Shown here: positions 1 to 5,487 of the stretch, one piece after another
Position numbering within the stretch: the stretch's first letter is position 1
Layout: each line of letters starts with the position of its first letter
NCBI GenBank assembly: GCA_002369175.1
Contig: DFES01000049.1
Location: 1 to 5,487, forward strand
From: Selenomonadaceae bacterium UBA3796
GTDB lineage: Bacteria > Bacillota > Negativicutes > Selenomonadales > Selenomonadaceae
Direction: 5' to 3'
Length of the DNA stretch: 5,487 bases
Made by a program: the position numbers and the translations under genes
Notes under the pieces: generated by a model
The model's input: only the letters and a program-made list of their open reading frames with translations
What the model was told of the DNA's origin: nothing
The model's database searches: none

Positions 1-557
1 CCGCAGCGGGGGCAGTAGGGAACCACCTTATGCCCCTTGTAGAGGAGACCCTTGTTCCAGATTTCCTTCAATGCCCACCATTCAGACTCGATGAAATCAT
101 TCTCATAGGTGATGTAAGGATGTTCCATATCTGCCCAGAAACCCACCACATCGGAGAATTCCTCCCACATGCCCTTGTATTTCCAGACAGACTCCCGGCA
201 TTTCTTGATGAAGGGTTCTATGCCGTACTCTTCGATCTGTTCCTTTCCGTTGATTCCGACAGCCTTTTCCACCTCAAGCTCCACCGGGAGGCCATGGGTG
301 TCCCACCCTGCTTTTCGAAGCACCCGTTTCCCCTTCATGGACTGGTAGCGGGGCAGCATGTCCTTGATGACGCGGGTCAGGACATGTCCGATGTGCGGCT
401 TTCCATTTGCCGTAGGCGGGCCATCATAAAAGGTGAAGACATCCTTCCCGCTTCTCTGCTCCACGGCCTTTTTTGCGATATCATGCTCTTTCCAGAATTT
501 GGCAACTTCTTTTTCCCTGTCGACAAAATTCAGGTTCGTATCTACCTTGCTGTACAA
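1..557 (-). CDS. ileS: Isoleucyl-tRNA synthetase, N-terminal part (runs off the left edge)
   Basis: This is the first 185 codons of a cytoplasmic class I aminoacyl-tRNA synthetase that activates isoleucine with ATP and charges tRNA-Ile. The reading begins MYSKVDTNLNFVDREKEVAK, a typical opening for the long form of IleS. It is followed by FYDGPPTANG, the class I HIGH signature as PHIGH (H55-H58), and GWDTHGLPVELEVEK near residues 81-95. The visible end is YKGHKVVPYCPRCG, the start of the Cys-containing block in the connective region. The KMSKS loop, editing domain and anticodon-binding domain lie outside the window. The start chosen is TTG at 557, with AGGAGG (565-570) seven bases upstream. 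An in-frame ATG at 575 has no ribosome binding site and sits at the foot of a hairpin. The gene follows the chemoreceptor gene after 122 bp that hold a candidate promoter. Identity is very sure; the start codon is likely. Confidence 0.97.
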   Translation of the reverse strand, partial: MYSKVDTNLNFVDREKEVAKFWKEHDIAKKAVEQRSGKDVFTFYDGPPTANGKPHIGHVLTRVIKDMLPRYQSMKGKRVLRKAGWDTHGLPVELEVEKAVGINGKEQIEEYGIEPFIKKCRESVWKYKGMWEEFSDVVGFWADMEHPYITYENDFIESEWWALKEIWNKGLLYKGHKVVPYCPRC

Positions 558-564
558 GCGAAAT

Positions 565-570
565 CCTCCT
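565..570 (-). promoter_or_regulatory. Shine-Dalgarno that fixes the ileS TTG start
   Basis: AGGAGG on the minus strand lies seven bases before the TTG at 557. It supports the rare TTG codon over the in-frame ATG at 575, which lies upstream of this element and has no purine-rich site of its own. Confidence 0.8.
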
Positions 571-579
571 ATCATCACA

Positions 580-613
580 AAAGGCTCGCATCCCAAACTG
601 GATGAGAGCCTTT
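580..613 (-). terminator. Hairpin between the chemoreceptor gene and ileS (weak terminator or attenuator)
   Basis: An 8-bp stem (580-587 with 606-613) continues past one mismatch into a 5-bp stem (589-593 with 600-604) closed by a 6-base loop. On the minus strand it is followed by only four Us, of which two lie in the stem, so it is a weak intrinsic terminator. It may end the chemoreceptor transcript. It also lies inside the leader expected from the candidate promoter at 639-667, so it could attenuate ileS. The fold is seen directly; the role is inference. Confidence 0.5.
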
Positions 614-638
614 CATCGCGTTCGTGAAACCAACATTT

Positions 639-667
639 ATCGTATCACAAACAGCATTCAATTTCAA
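639..667 (-). promoter_or_regulatory. Candidate sigma-A promoter for ileS
   Basis: TTGAAA (662-667) and TACGAT (639-644) are separated by exactly 17 bp on the minus strand, giving 5/6 and 4/6 matches to the consensus. Transcription would start near 632, giving a leader of about 75 nt that includes the 580-613 hairpin. This would let ileS be expressed independently of the chemoreceptor gene, which ends at 680. Confidence 0.5.
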
Positions 668-679
668 TCCATAGCCCTA

Positions 680-2473
680 TCAAATCTTGAACTCCACGAT
701 GGCGTTCTGGAGATCCTGAGCCTGCTCCGCAAGCTTGCGGCTGGCATCGGCAATCTCGTGCATGGAAGCCGTCTGCTCCTCGGTAGCCGCCGAAACGGTC
801 TGGGCCTCGTCCGCCACCCTGCGGCTCATATCGTTGATCTTCGTGACAGCTTCCTTGATGCGGTCTGTCCCCTCTGTCAAATCCTTCACGACACTTTCCA
901 TCATCTGGGAACTCTGCGCTACTTCCCCAACCATGGAAGATATCTGGCGGAAGGATCCGCCTGCCTCATCCACAGCCTTTGTGCCATCCGTTACCTGGTT
1001 GACGCCTTCGTGCATGGCAGCCACTGCATTTTCCGTATCCTGCTGAATGGCTACAATAAGCTGGGAAATTTCTCCCGCAGCCTCCCTGGACTGTTCGGCC
1101 AGTTTTCTGACTTCATCTGCGACGACAGCAAAGCCGCGCCCGTGTTCGCCGGCCCGAGCCGCCTCGATTGCCGCATTGAGGGCGAGAAGGTTTGTCTGCT
1201 CGGAAATGGCAGAAATCGTATCCACAATGGTACCAATCTTTTGGGACTGATCCCCCAGATTGCCAATCACCATGGACATGGCCTGCACCGTATCGTTGAT
1301 CTTGCCCATGCCCTGCACGGCGTTGTCCACGCTTGTCTGGCCCTGATATGCCGAATTGCTGGTAGCATGTATCTTCTCGCTGGATCTGCCGATGGTCACC
1401 TTGAAATTCTCCATGTGATTCGCAAGAATCTGCGTATTTTCATTCGCCATTTCCACATCGGTGAACTGTTCGCTGCAGGAACCCGCCACATTGACAACAG
1501 ATTCTGCGATGGACTGGCTCACCTGGGCTGACTGTTCCGCCGTAGAGGTGAGCTCCTCCGAAGCCGCCGCCACATATTCTGCCGCTTGCACAATGCGCTG
1601 CATGAGATCGCGGATTTTCTTGTGCATATCGCTCATGGCTTTGCTCATGACACCGAGCTCATCCGGCCGCAGAGAAAGCTCCCGCATGACCGCCTCCGCT
1701 TCGGAATTCATCCGAAGATCACCCGTGCCCATGATATGCATACGCTCTGTCACCATCTGGATGGGACGGGCAATGCTGTTGCCAACATAGACGGCAAACA
1801 AAACAAACAGAATCTGGAGAATCAAAAGCGTGATGACGGTCTGGATCAGATTGCCGCGAAACTGGCTGGAAAGCAGCGCTTCCCTCTCCGCTACCATCCC
1901 ATCGATCTGATCGATCCAGACACCCGTTCCCAGTACCCAACGATATGGCTTGAAGGTGGTCGTAAAATTGCGCTTCGGCAAAGGTGTTGTCTCATTGGGT
2001 TTTGCAAACATCAGATCCGTGAAGCCGCCTCCCGGCTTCAGGCCGTTTTCAATCATTTCCTTGATGAACTGCTTGCCGGTGGGATCTGTCAAGTGAATAC
2101 GTGATTTTCCCTCGGTGTCACGTCCCAGAAGCACCACATTGACGCCTTCCTCTGTATCGATCCAGAAGTAGCCCCGACCCTCATCGTACCGCAAATCACG
2201 AACAATATCGGCCGCCTGCTTTTTTGCCTGTTCCTCGGTAAGCTGGCCGGCCTGCTGCAGTTTGTACACCTCTTCAATGGCACTCACTGCCACCTCAGTC
2301 TCTCCCCGGAGCTGCGCCTCGGCACTCCGTTCCAGATCCGATCGATAGCTCGCAATCTGGGTTTTATTGTCCTGAATGGCACTGTAGATAAAGAATCCCC
2401 CGATGCAGAGCGTTGTTACGACGGATACGCCGACGATAATGACAATCAGCCGTAATTTCATTGAATTGAACAT
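680..2473 (-). CDS. Methyl-accepting chemotaxis protein with sCache_2-type sensor
   Basis: This is an inner-membrane chemoreceptor of 597 residues that would sense a ligand outside the membrane and control CheA through CheW. Domains in order are a short cytoplasmic end, TM1 (about 6-31, LIVIIVGVSVVTTLCIGGFF), a single Cache domain (about 34-195), TM2 (about 207-234), a HAMP linker starting at ARPIQ (about 235-295), and a long helical signalling domain. The signalling domain carries the conserved hairpin tip ISEQTNLLALNAAIEAARAG (about 423-442), followed by GRGFAVVADEVRKLAEQS. The Cache domain shows YFWID (102-106), the GGGFTDLMFAKP block and WVLGTGVWIDQID at its end, as in sCache_2. The His-Pro pair usual after YFWI is absent. 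There is no C-terminal CheR-tethering pentapeptide; the protein ends VEFKI. The start at 2473 (MFNSMKL) was chosen because a G-rich site precedes it. A GTG at 2506 lacks one, and an ATG at 2461 would also keep TM1 intact. The ligand cannot be predicted. No other chemotaxis gene is in view. Confidence 0.95.
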   Translation of the reverse strand: MFNSMKLRLIVIIVGVSVVTTLCIGGFFIYSAIQDNKTQIASYRSDLERSAEAQLRGETEVAVSAIEEVYKLQQAGQLTEEQAKKQAADIVRDLRYDEGRGYFWIDTEEGVNVVLLGRDTEGKSRIHLTDPTGKQFIKEMIENGLKPGGGFTDLMFAKPNETTPLPKRNFTTTFKPYRWVLGTGVWIDQIDGMVAEREALLSSQFRGNLIQTVITLLILQILFVLFAVYVGNSIARPIQMVTERMHIMGTGDLRMNSEAEAVMRELSLRPDELGVMSKAMSDMHKKIRDLMQRIVQAAEYVAAASEELTSTAEQSAQVSQSIAESVVNVAGSCSEQFTDVEMANENTQILANHMENFKVTIGRSSEKIHATSNSAYQGQTSVDNAVQGMGKINDTVQAMSMVIGNLGDQSQKIGTIVDTISAISEQTNLLALNAAIEAARAGEHGRGFAVVADEVRKLAEQSREAAGEISQLIVAIQQDTENAVAAMHEGVNQVTDGTKAVDEAGGSFRQISSMVGEVAQSSQMMESVVKDLTEGTDRIKEAVTKINDMSRRVADEAQTVSAATEEQTASMHEIADASRKLAEQAQDLQNAIVEFKI

Positions 2474-2506
2474 ACCTCTCCCCCCAAGATATTCTGGATT
2501 GACCAC

Positions 2507-2662
2507 CGATTCAGACGGCCAAAGTAACTTTATTCCCCACTAATTCAACATCTCTGCCGCTTTTTCCTGCTAAAAAATCAAAACTTTTTCTTTTCCAAAA
2601 AATTTTTGCATCCGTCGAATTTCCCAGGGCTTTACGGGTACTATGCTCCTATCGGCCTCAGA
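2507..2662. other. Intergenic spacer upstream of the chemoreceptor, with an A/T-tract region
   Basis: This is the non-coding part of the spacer between pnp and the chemoreceptor gene. About 2570-2608 is made of A and T runs (A6, T5, T4, A6, T5), which could bend DNA or act as an UP-element. A GCCGATAG octamer, close to the sigma-28 -10 box, sits at 2649-2656 without a TAAA at the right distance. No short reading frame with a ribosome binding site was seen here. Confidence 0.5.
2608..2634 (-). promoter_or_regulatory. Weak sigma-28-like promoter candidate for the chemoreceptor gene
   Basis: On the minus strand TAAA (2631-2634) is followed after exactly 15 bp by ACGGATGC (2608-2615). The consensus is TAAA-N15-GCCGATAA, so the -35 is exact but the -10 matches only about 4 of 8. 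Chemoreceptor genes are commonly read by the motility sigma factor, which makes the site worth noting. No better sigma-A pair was found in 2474-2723. Confidence 0.25.
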
Positions 2663-2710
2663 GGAAACACCGGGAGATTCCTACGCATGGCAGGAATCTC
2701 CCGGTGTTCC
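2663..2710 (-). terminator. Long stem-loop at the 3' end of pnp
   Basis: A perfect 17-bp stem (2666-2682 with 2692-2708) has a 9-base loop (2683-2691). Two further GC pairs follow beyond a one-base bulge. It starts 13 bases after the pnp stop codon. Its position suggests a transcript end or a 3' stability element. No U-tract follows on either strand, so it is not a canonical Rho-independent terminator. It could be a dispersed palindromic repeat. Confidence 0.55.
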
Positions 2711-2723
2711 CGTAAATTACATT

Positions 2724-4793
2724 TTAAAGTACCGCCTTGCGGCTCACGTTGATGCGCCCCTTGTCATCGATCTCCACTACCTTGACTTCAATCTGGTCGC
2801 CAACCTGCACCACATCCTCCACCTTTTCCACGCGGCGCTTGGAAAGCTGTGAGATATGGCAGAGACCTTCCTTGCCGGGGAGAACCTCCACAAAGGCACC
2901 GAATTTCATGAGGCGGGTAACGGTTCCTGTGTAGGTTTCTCCCACCTCAACCTCACGCACAATGTCCTCTATCATCTGACGAGCCTTCCGCATGCCCTCC
3001 GCATCCACGGAGGAAATGAAGATATTGCCGTCCTCGTGAATATCGATATCCACTCCGGTTTCATCGATAATCTTCTTGACCACCTTGCCGCCGGTACCGA
3101 TAACCTCACGAATCTTGTCCACCTTGATCTGGATGGTTTCCACACGGGGAGCATAGGGCGAAAGATCCGGCGCAGGCTCGGAAATGCACTCCAGCATCTT
3201 TCCGAGGATGAAAGCGCGTCCCCGTTTCGCCTGCTGCAGAGCCGAAGACAGAATCTCCCTGCTGATGCCTGCAACCTTGATGTCCATCTGGATCGCCGTG
3301 ACACCATTCTCCGTGCCTGCAACCTTGAAGTCCATATCGCCAAGGGCATCCTCCATGCCCTGAATGTCCGTGAGAATGGTATAAGCATCTCCATCCTTCA
3401 CAAGTCCCATGGCCACGCCGGAAACGGGACGCTTGATGGGAACACCGGCATTCATCAGAGAAAGCGTGCTGCCGCAGACGCTTCCCATGGAACTGGAACC
3501 GTTGGACTCCAAAACCTCGGAAACGAGACGGATCGTATAGGGGAACTCCTCAATGGAGGGAATCACCGGAACGAGCGCCCTCTCTGCCAGCGCCCCATGG
3601 CCGATTTCGCGACGACCCGGACTGCGCATGGGACGCGCCTCCCCAACGCTGTACCCCGGAAAATTGTAATGGTGGAGATAATGCCTCGTAGTTTCCGGGC
3701 CAAGGCCGTCGATGATCTGCTCATCGCCCATGGGACCGAGCGTGGTGACGGTAAGTATCTGTGTCTGTCCGCGGGTGAAAAGTCCGGAGCCATGAGTCCT
3801 CGGCAAAAGCCCCACTTCACAGGTCACAGGGCGTACTTCCTCCACGCCGCGTCCGTCCGGGCGAATCTTTTCATGGGTGATCATGCGGCGGACGATCTCC
3901 TTCTCTGTCTTGTAGAGAATATAGGCAATCTCCTTGTCCATCTCCGGATAGTCCGCCAGGAATTTCTCCATGGTCTCTGCCTTGACATCAACGATATGGG
4001 CATCCCGATCCAATTTGTCGGGATTGCGGGTCGCTGCATCCAGCTTTGCTTCCGCAAAATCACGTATGGCTCTTTCCAGCTCCTCCGGCACGGAAAAGAG
4101 TTTCACTTCACGTTTTTCCTTGCCGCATGTCTCCTGAATGCCCCTCTGGAACGCAACGATTTTCTTGATTTCCTCATGGCCGAACAAAATAGCATCCAGG
4201 ATAACATCCTCCGGAAGTTCATTTGCCCCGGCCTCCACCATCATGACTGCATCGTAGGAGCCTGCCACAGTGAGATTCAGCGTAGACTTTTCCCTCTGTT
4301 CCTCTGTGGGGTTGATCACAAAGGCATCCTCCACACGTCCCACGCGCACACCCGCAATCGGCCCCAGAAAGGGAATATCCGACACGGCAAGCGCGCAAGA
4401 GGCACCGATCATCGCCGCCAATTCCGGCGCATTGTCCTGCTCCACGGAAAGAACCGTAGCCACGATCTGCACATCATTGCGGAATCCCTCCGGAAACAAC
4501 GGGCGAATGGGACGGTCAATGAGACGGGCGCAGAGAACCGCATCGCTGGAAGGGCGTCCTTCCCGTTTGATGAACCCGCCCGGAATCTTTCCTGCGGCAT
4601 ACATCTTCTCCTCATAGTCAACGGTAAGCGGAAAGAAGTCAACACCTTCCCGGGGCTCTGCAGAAGCTGTGGCGGTCACCAAGACCACCGTATCGCCATA
4701 ACGCACGAGAACTGCGCCATTTGCCTGCTTTGCCATTTTGCCGTTCTCAATGGTCAGGGTACGGCCTCCCAGCTGCATCTCAAAACTGTGCAT
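2724..4793 (-). CDS. pnp: Polyribonucleotide nucleotidyltransferase (PNPase)
   Basis: This protein degrades RNA 3' to 5' using phosphate and releases nucleoside diphosphates; in reverse it adds tails. It acts in the cytoplasm as a trimer, often in the RNA degradosome. The 689 residues match the usual family length of about 700. The first RNase PH domain (about 1-145) carries FFPLTVDYEEKMYAAGKIPGG and GRPSSDAVLCARLIDRPIRPLF. A helical linker follows (about 150-300). The second, catalytic RNase PH domain (about 310-540) has the phosphate-binding NGSSSMGSVCGS (S433-S435) and DIQGMEDALGDMDFK, whose D482, D488 and K490 correspond to the metal-binding D486, D492 and K494 of E. coli. A KH domain (about 555-610) has GTGG at 566-569. 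An S1 domain (about 618-687) starts GETYTGTVTRLMKFGAFVEV. All catalytic residues looked for are present. The ATG at 4793 follows GGAGG (4801-4805) by seven bases. The gene lies downstream of rpsO, the usual arrangement, and readthrough of the terminator between them is likely. Confidence 0.99.
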   Translation of the reverse strand: MHSFEMQLGGRTLTIENGKMAKQANGAVLVRYGDTVVLVTATASAEPREGVDFFPLTVDYEEKMYAAGKIPGGFIKREGRPSSDAVLCARLIDRPIRPLFPEGFRNDVQIVATVLSVEQDNAPELAAMIGASCALAVSDIPFLGPIAGVRVGRVEDAFVINPTEEQREKSTLNLTVAGSYDAVMMVEAGANELPEDVILDAILFGHEEIKKIVAFQRGIQETCGKEKREVKLFSVPEELERAIRDFAEAKLDAATRNPDKLDRDAHIVDVKAETMEKFLADYPEMDKEIAYILYKTEKEIVRRMITHEKIRPDGRGVEEVRPVTCEVGLLPRTHGSGLFTRGQTQILTVTTLGPMGDEQIIDGLGPETTRHYLHHYNFPGYSVGEARPMRSPGRREIGHGALAERALVPVIPSIEEFPYTIRLVSEVLESNGSSSMGSVCGSTLSLMNAGVPIKRPVSGVAMGLVKDGDAYTILTDIQGMEDALGDMDFKVAGTENGVTAIQMDIKVAGISREILSSALQQAKRGRAFILGKMLECISEPAPDLSPYAPRVETIQIKVDKIREVIGTGGKVVKKIIDETGVDIDIHEDGNIFISSVDAEGMRKARQMIEDIVREVEVGETYTGTVTRLMKFGAFVEVLPGKEGLCHISQLSKRRVEKVEDVVQVGDQIEVKVVEIDDKGRINVSRKAVL

Positions 4794-4805
4794 ATCGTTT
4801 CCTCC

Positions 4806-4829
4806 AAAATTATTTCATGAAATCATTTT
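4806..4829. repeat. Palindrome directly upstream of the pnp ribosome binding site
   Basis: A perfect 12-bp palindrome, ATTTCATGAAAT (4812-4823), extends through one mismatch on each side into five more complementary A/T pairs (4806-4810 with 4825-4829). It abuts the pnp Shine-Dalgarno (4801-4805). A TATAAA at 4831-4836 on the minus strand would place a transcription start inside it, although no good -35 is present. It could be an operator or a weak RNA hairpin. Confidence 0.5.
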
Positions 4830-4839
4830 ATTTATACGA

Positions 4840-4866
4840 AAAGAAGCGGGATCCTCCCGCTTCTTT
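4840..4866 (-). terminator. Intrinsic terminator after rpsO
   Basis: An 11-bp stem (4840-4850 with 4856-4866) with a GCGGG core and a 5-base loop is followed by a U-rich stretch on the minus strand (CUUCUUUUCG). It lies about 34 bases after the rpsO stop codon and would set the ratio of rpsO to rpsO-pnp transcripts. A small inverted repeat at 4863-4877 overlaps the outer part of its 5' arm and could compete weakly with it. Confidence 0.8.
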
Positions 4867-4899
4867 CTTCAAGAAAGAGCAACTTGCTTGACGCTTCCT

Positions 4900-5166
4900 T
4901 TACTTGCGAAGATTCAGTTTGGAAATGATCGCGCGATAACGCTCAATATCCTTATTGCTGAGATAGCTGAGCAAACGACGGCGATGTCCGACCATCTTCA
5001 GAAGACCGCGACGAGAGTGATGATCCTTCCTGTGCTCCTTGAGATGCTCCGTAAGATAAGCAATACGAGCCGTGAGGACAGCGATCTGCACTTCCGGAGA
5101 TCCTGTGTCCCCTTCGTGAACAGCATACTTTGCAATGATTTCCTGCTTTGCTTCCTGTGTCAACAT
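4900..5166 (-). CDS. rpsO: 30S ribosomal protein S15
   Basis: This is an 88-residue protein of normal family length that binds the 16S rRNA three-way junction in the central domain early in 30S assembly. It also helps bridge to the 50S subunit. The RNA-contact residues known for the family are visible: T21, G22 and Q27 in GDTGSPEVQ, and H41, D48 and S51 around HRKDHHSRRGLL. The tail IERYRAIISKLNLRK is typical. The ATG at 5166 is preceded by AGGAGG (5175-5180), eight bases away. The gene has its own promoter (5272-5300) and a leader of about 100 nt. S15 represses its own translation through leader structures in several bacteria, so autoregulation is plausible here. It is followed by a terminator and pnp. 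Confidence 0.99.
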   Translation of the reverse strand: MLTQEAKQEIIAKYAVHEGDTGSPEVQIAVLTARIAYLTEHLKEHRKDHHSRRGLLKMVGHRRRLLSYLSNKDIERYRAIISKLNLRK

Positions 5167-5266
5167 TTCCTTTTCCTCCTGTATCCTTCATAAGAATATC
5201 CAACAGCGGAGAAAACGTCGGAGAACTTCGTTATCCCTGCCGCGGACAGCTCGCCGCAACGAACTG
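5167..5266 (-). promoter_or_regulatory. Structured leader of rpsO mRNA, candidate S15 autoregulatory element
   Basis: The transcript expected from the promoter at 5272-5300 has about 100 nt before the start codon. A 7-bp hairpin with one G-U pair forms at its 5' end (5260-5266 with 5247-5253, 6-base loop). An alternative pairing joins AACGAA (5258-5263) with TTCGTT (5227-5232) and would exclude that hairpin. A CCGCGG-centred arm (5240-5245) lies between. The heptamer TTCTCCG occurs twice at about 5205-5226 on the minus strand. The pairings are seen directly; binding by S15 is inference from the family. Confidence 0.45.
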
Positions 5267-5271
5267 TAAGA

Positions 5272-5300
5272 AGTATACCATACGCCATACACCACGTCAA
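5272..5300 (-). promoter_or_regulatory. Strong sigma-A promoter of rpsO
   Basis: TTGACG (5295-5300) and TATACT (5272-5277) are separated by 17 bp on the minus strand, with 5/6 matches in each box. A TGG directly before the -10 adds an extended -10 motif. Transcription should start at about 5265-5267. It gives rpsO, and by readthrough pnp, an independent start. Confidence 0.85.
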
Positions 5301-5397
5301 TCAAAATCCTTGAAAAGTCCTTGCATTCCTTTCTTCCATCTACACGGGGCAAAACGCCAATTGGGATATTTCGCCTATAGCGAGATTTGAACCATTG
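5301..5397. other. Divergent intergenic spacer between the rpsO and tRNA-Pro promoters
   Basis: This is non-coding DNA between two divergent promoters. No gene with a ribosome binding site was seen. A small inverted repeat, TCGC-5-GCGA (5371-5383), lies where the -35 region of the tRNA promoter would be. It may be chance. Confidence 0.4.
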
Positions 5398-5406
5398 TGT
5401 TATAAT
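5398..5406 (+). promoter_or_regulatory. Extended -10 promoter of the tRNA gene
   Basis: TGTTATAAT combines a perfect TATAAT (5401-5406) with the TGn extension. The -35 region at 17 bp spacing (TAGCGA) is poor, which is tolerated in extended -10 promoters. The expected start near 5412-5413 is only two or three bases before the mature 5' end of the tRNA. Confidence 0.7.
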
Positions 5407-5414
5407 ATCTTGAG

Positions 5415-5487
5415 CGGGATGTAGCGCAGTTTGGTAGCGCACCTCGTTCGGGACGAGGGGGTCGCAGGTTCGAATCCTGTCATCCCG
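5415..5487 (+). tRNA. tRNA-Pro (anticodon CGG), 3' end beyond the window
   Basis: All four arms fold. The 7-bp acceptor stem pairs 5415-5421 with 5481-5487 (CGGGATG/CATCCCG), and the D stem is GCGC/GCGC (5424-5427, 5437-5440). The anticodon stem is CCTCG/CGAGG with loop TTCGGGA, placing anticodon CGG at 5449-5451. A 5-base variable loop follows, then the T arm GCAGG-TTCGAAT-CCTGT. The tRNA reads the proline codon CCG. The acceptor stem starts with C1-G72, as is usual for bacterial tRNA-Pro. The window ends exactly at position 72, so the discriminator base and any encoded CCA are not visible. The gene is divergent from rpsO and has its own promoter. Confidence 0.97.

Noticed and set aside
558..680. 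T-box riboswitch upstream of ileS
   Set aside because: The hairpin 580-613 resembles T-box terminators, but the core T-box sequence (GGTGG-ACCGCG type) is absent, and 122 bp cannot hold the specifier stem.
473..1531. Plus-strand open frame opposite the chemoreceptor and ileS start
   Set aside because: It runs antisense across two well-supported genes and their intergenic signals and has no family resemblance.
2506..2506. GTG at 2506 as the chemoreceptor start
   Set aside because: There is no Shine-Dalgarno before it, and the added residues (VNPEYLGGRG) are the translated ribosome binding region of the ATG at 2473.
2507..2662. Cyclic-di-GMP or other known riboswitch upstream of the chemoreceptor
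   Set aside because: No match to the GEMM core or other recalled aptamer motifs could be found on the minus strand.
2856..4820. Long plus-strand open frame opposite pnp
   Set aside because: It is a shadow of pnp: the minus strand gives a full-length PNPase with all its motifs, and the plus frame has no recognisable domain.
5188..5442. Minus-strand small open frame across the rpsO leader and tRNA
   Set aside because: It overlaps the tRNA, both promoters and the rpsO leader, and it has no ribosome binding site or recognisable motif.

Overview
The window suggests a Bacillota (Firmicutes) bacterium, possibly of the Negativicutes/Selenomonas type. The evidence is the Gram-positive style of the PNPase catalytic loop, the long-form IleS N-terminus, strong GGAGG ribosome binding sites and a base composition near 50% G+C. 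The lineage is judged from protein appearance alone and is tentative. All four protein genes lie on the minus strand. The only plus-strand gene is a tRNA at the right edge.

Read in the direction of transcription (right to left), the layout begins with rpsO (ribosomal protein S15, 5166-4900). It has a strong sigma-A promoter (TTGACG-17-TATACT) and a structured leader of about 100 nt. An intrinsic terminator (4840-4866) and a 12-bp palindrome then precede pnp (polynucleotide phosphorylase, 4793-2724). After pnp comes a long, nearly perfect hairpin (2663-2710). A spacer of about 250 bp leads to a methyl-accepting chemotaxis protein with a periplasmic sCache_2-type sensor (2473-680). A spacer of about 120 bp carries a promoter-like sequence and a hairpin, and leads to the 5' part of ileS (isoleucyl-tRNA synthetase, 557 to beyond the left edge). 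Divergent from rpsO, a tRNA-Pro(CGG) starts at 5415 and runs to the last base of the window, so its discriminator base and 3' end are not visible.

The genes belong mostly to RNA and translation: S15 assembles the 30S platform, PNPase degrades and tails RNA, IleS charges tRNA-Ile, and tRNA-Pro(CGG) decodes CCG. rpsO-pnp is a widely conserved pair. The chemoreceptor is the outlier: it is a single sensory gene between housekeeping genes, with no other chemotaxis gene in view, and it appears to be its own transcription unit.

No mobile element, CRISPR array or clearly new system was found. The points worth a second look are regulatory: the rpsO leader, the pnp 5' palindrome, the pnp 3' hairpin without a U-tract, and the ileS leader hairpin with a TTG start. 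The receptor's sensor domain also lacks a motif usual in its family.
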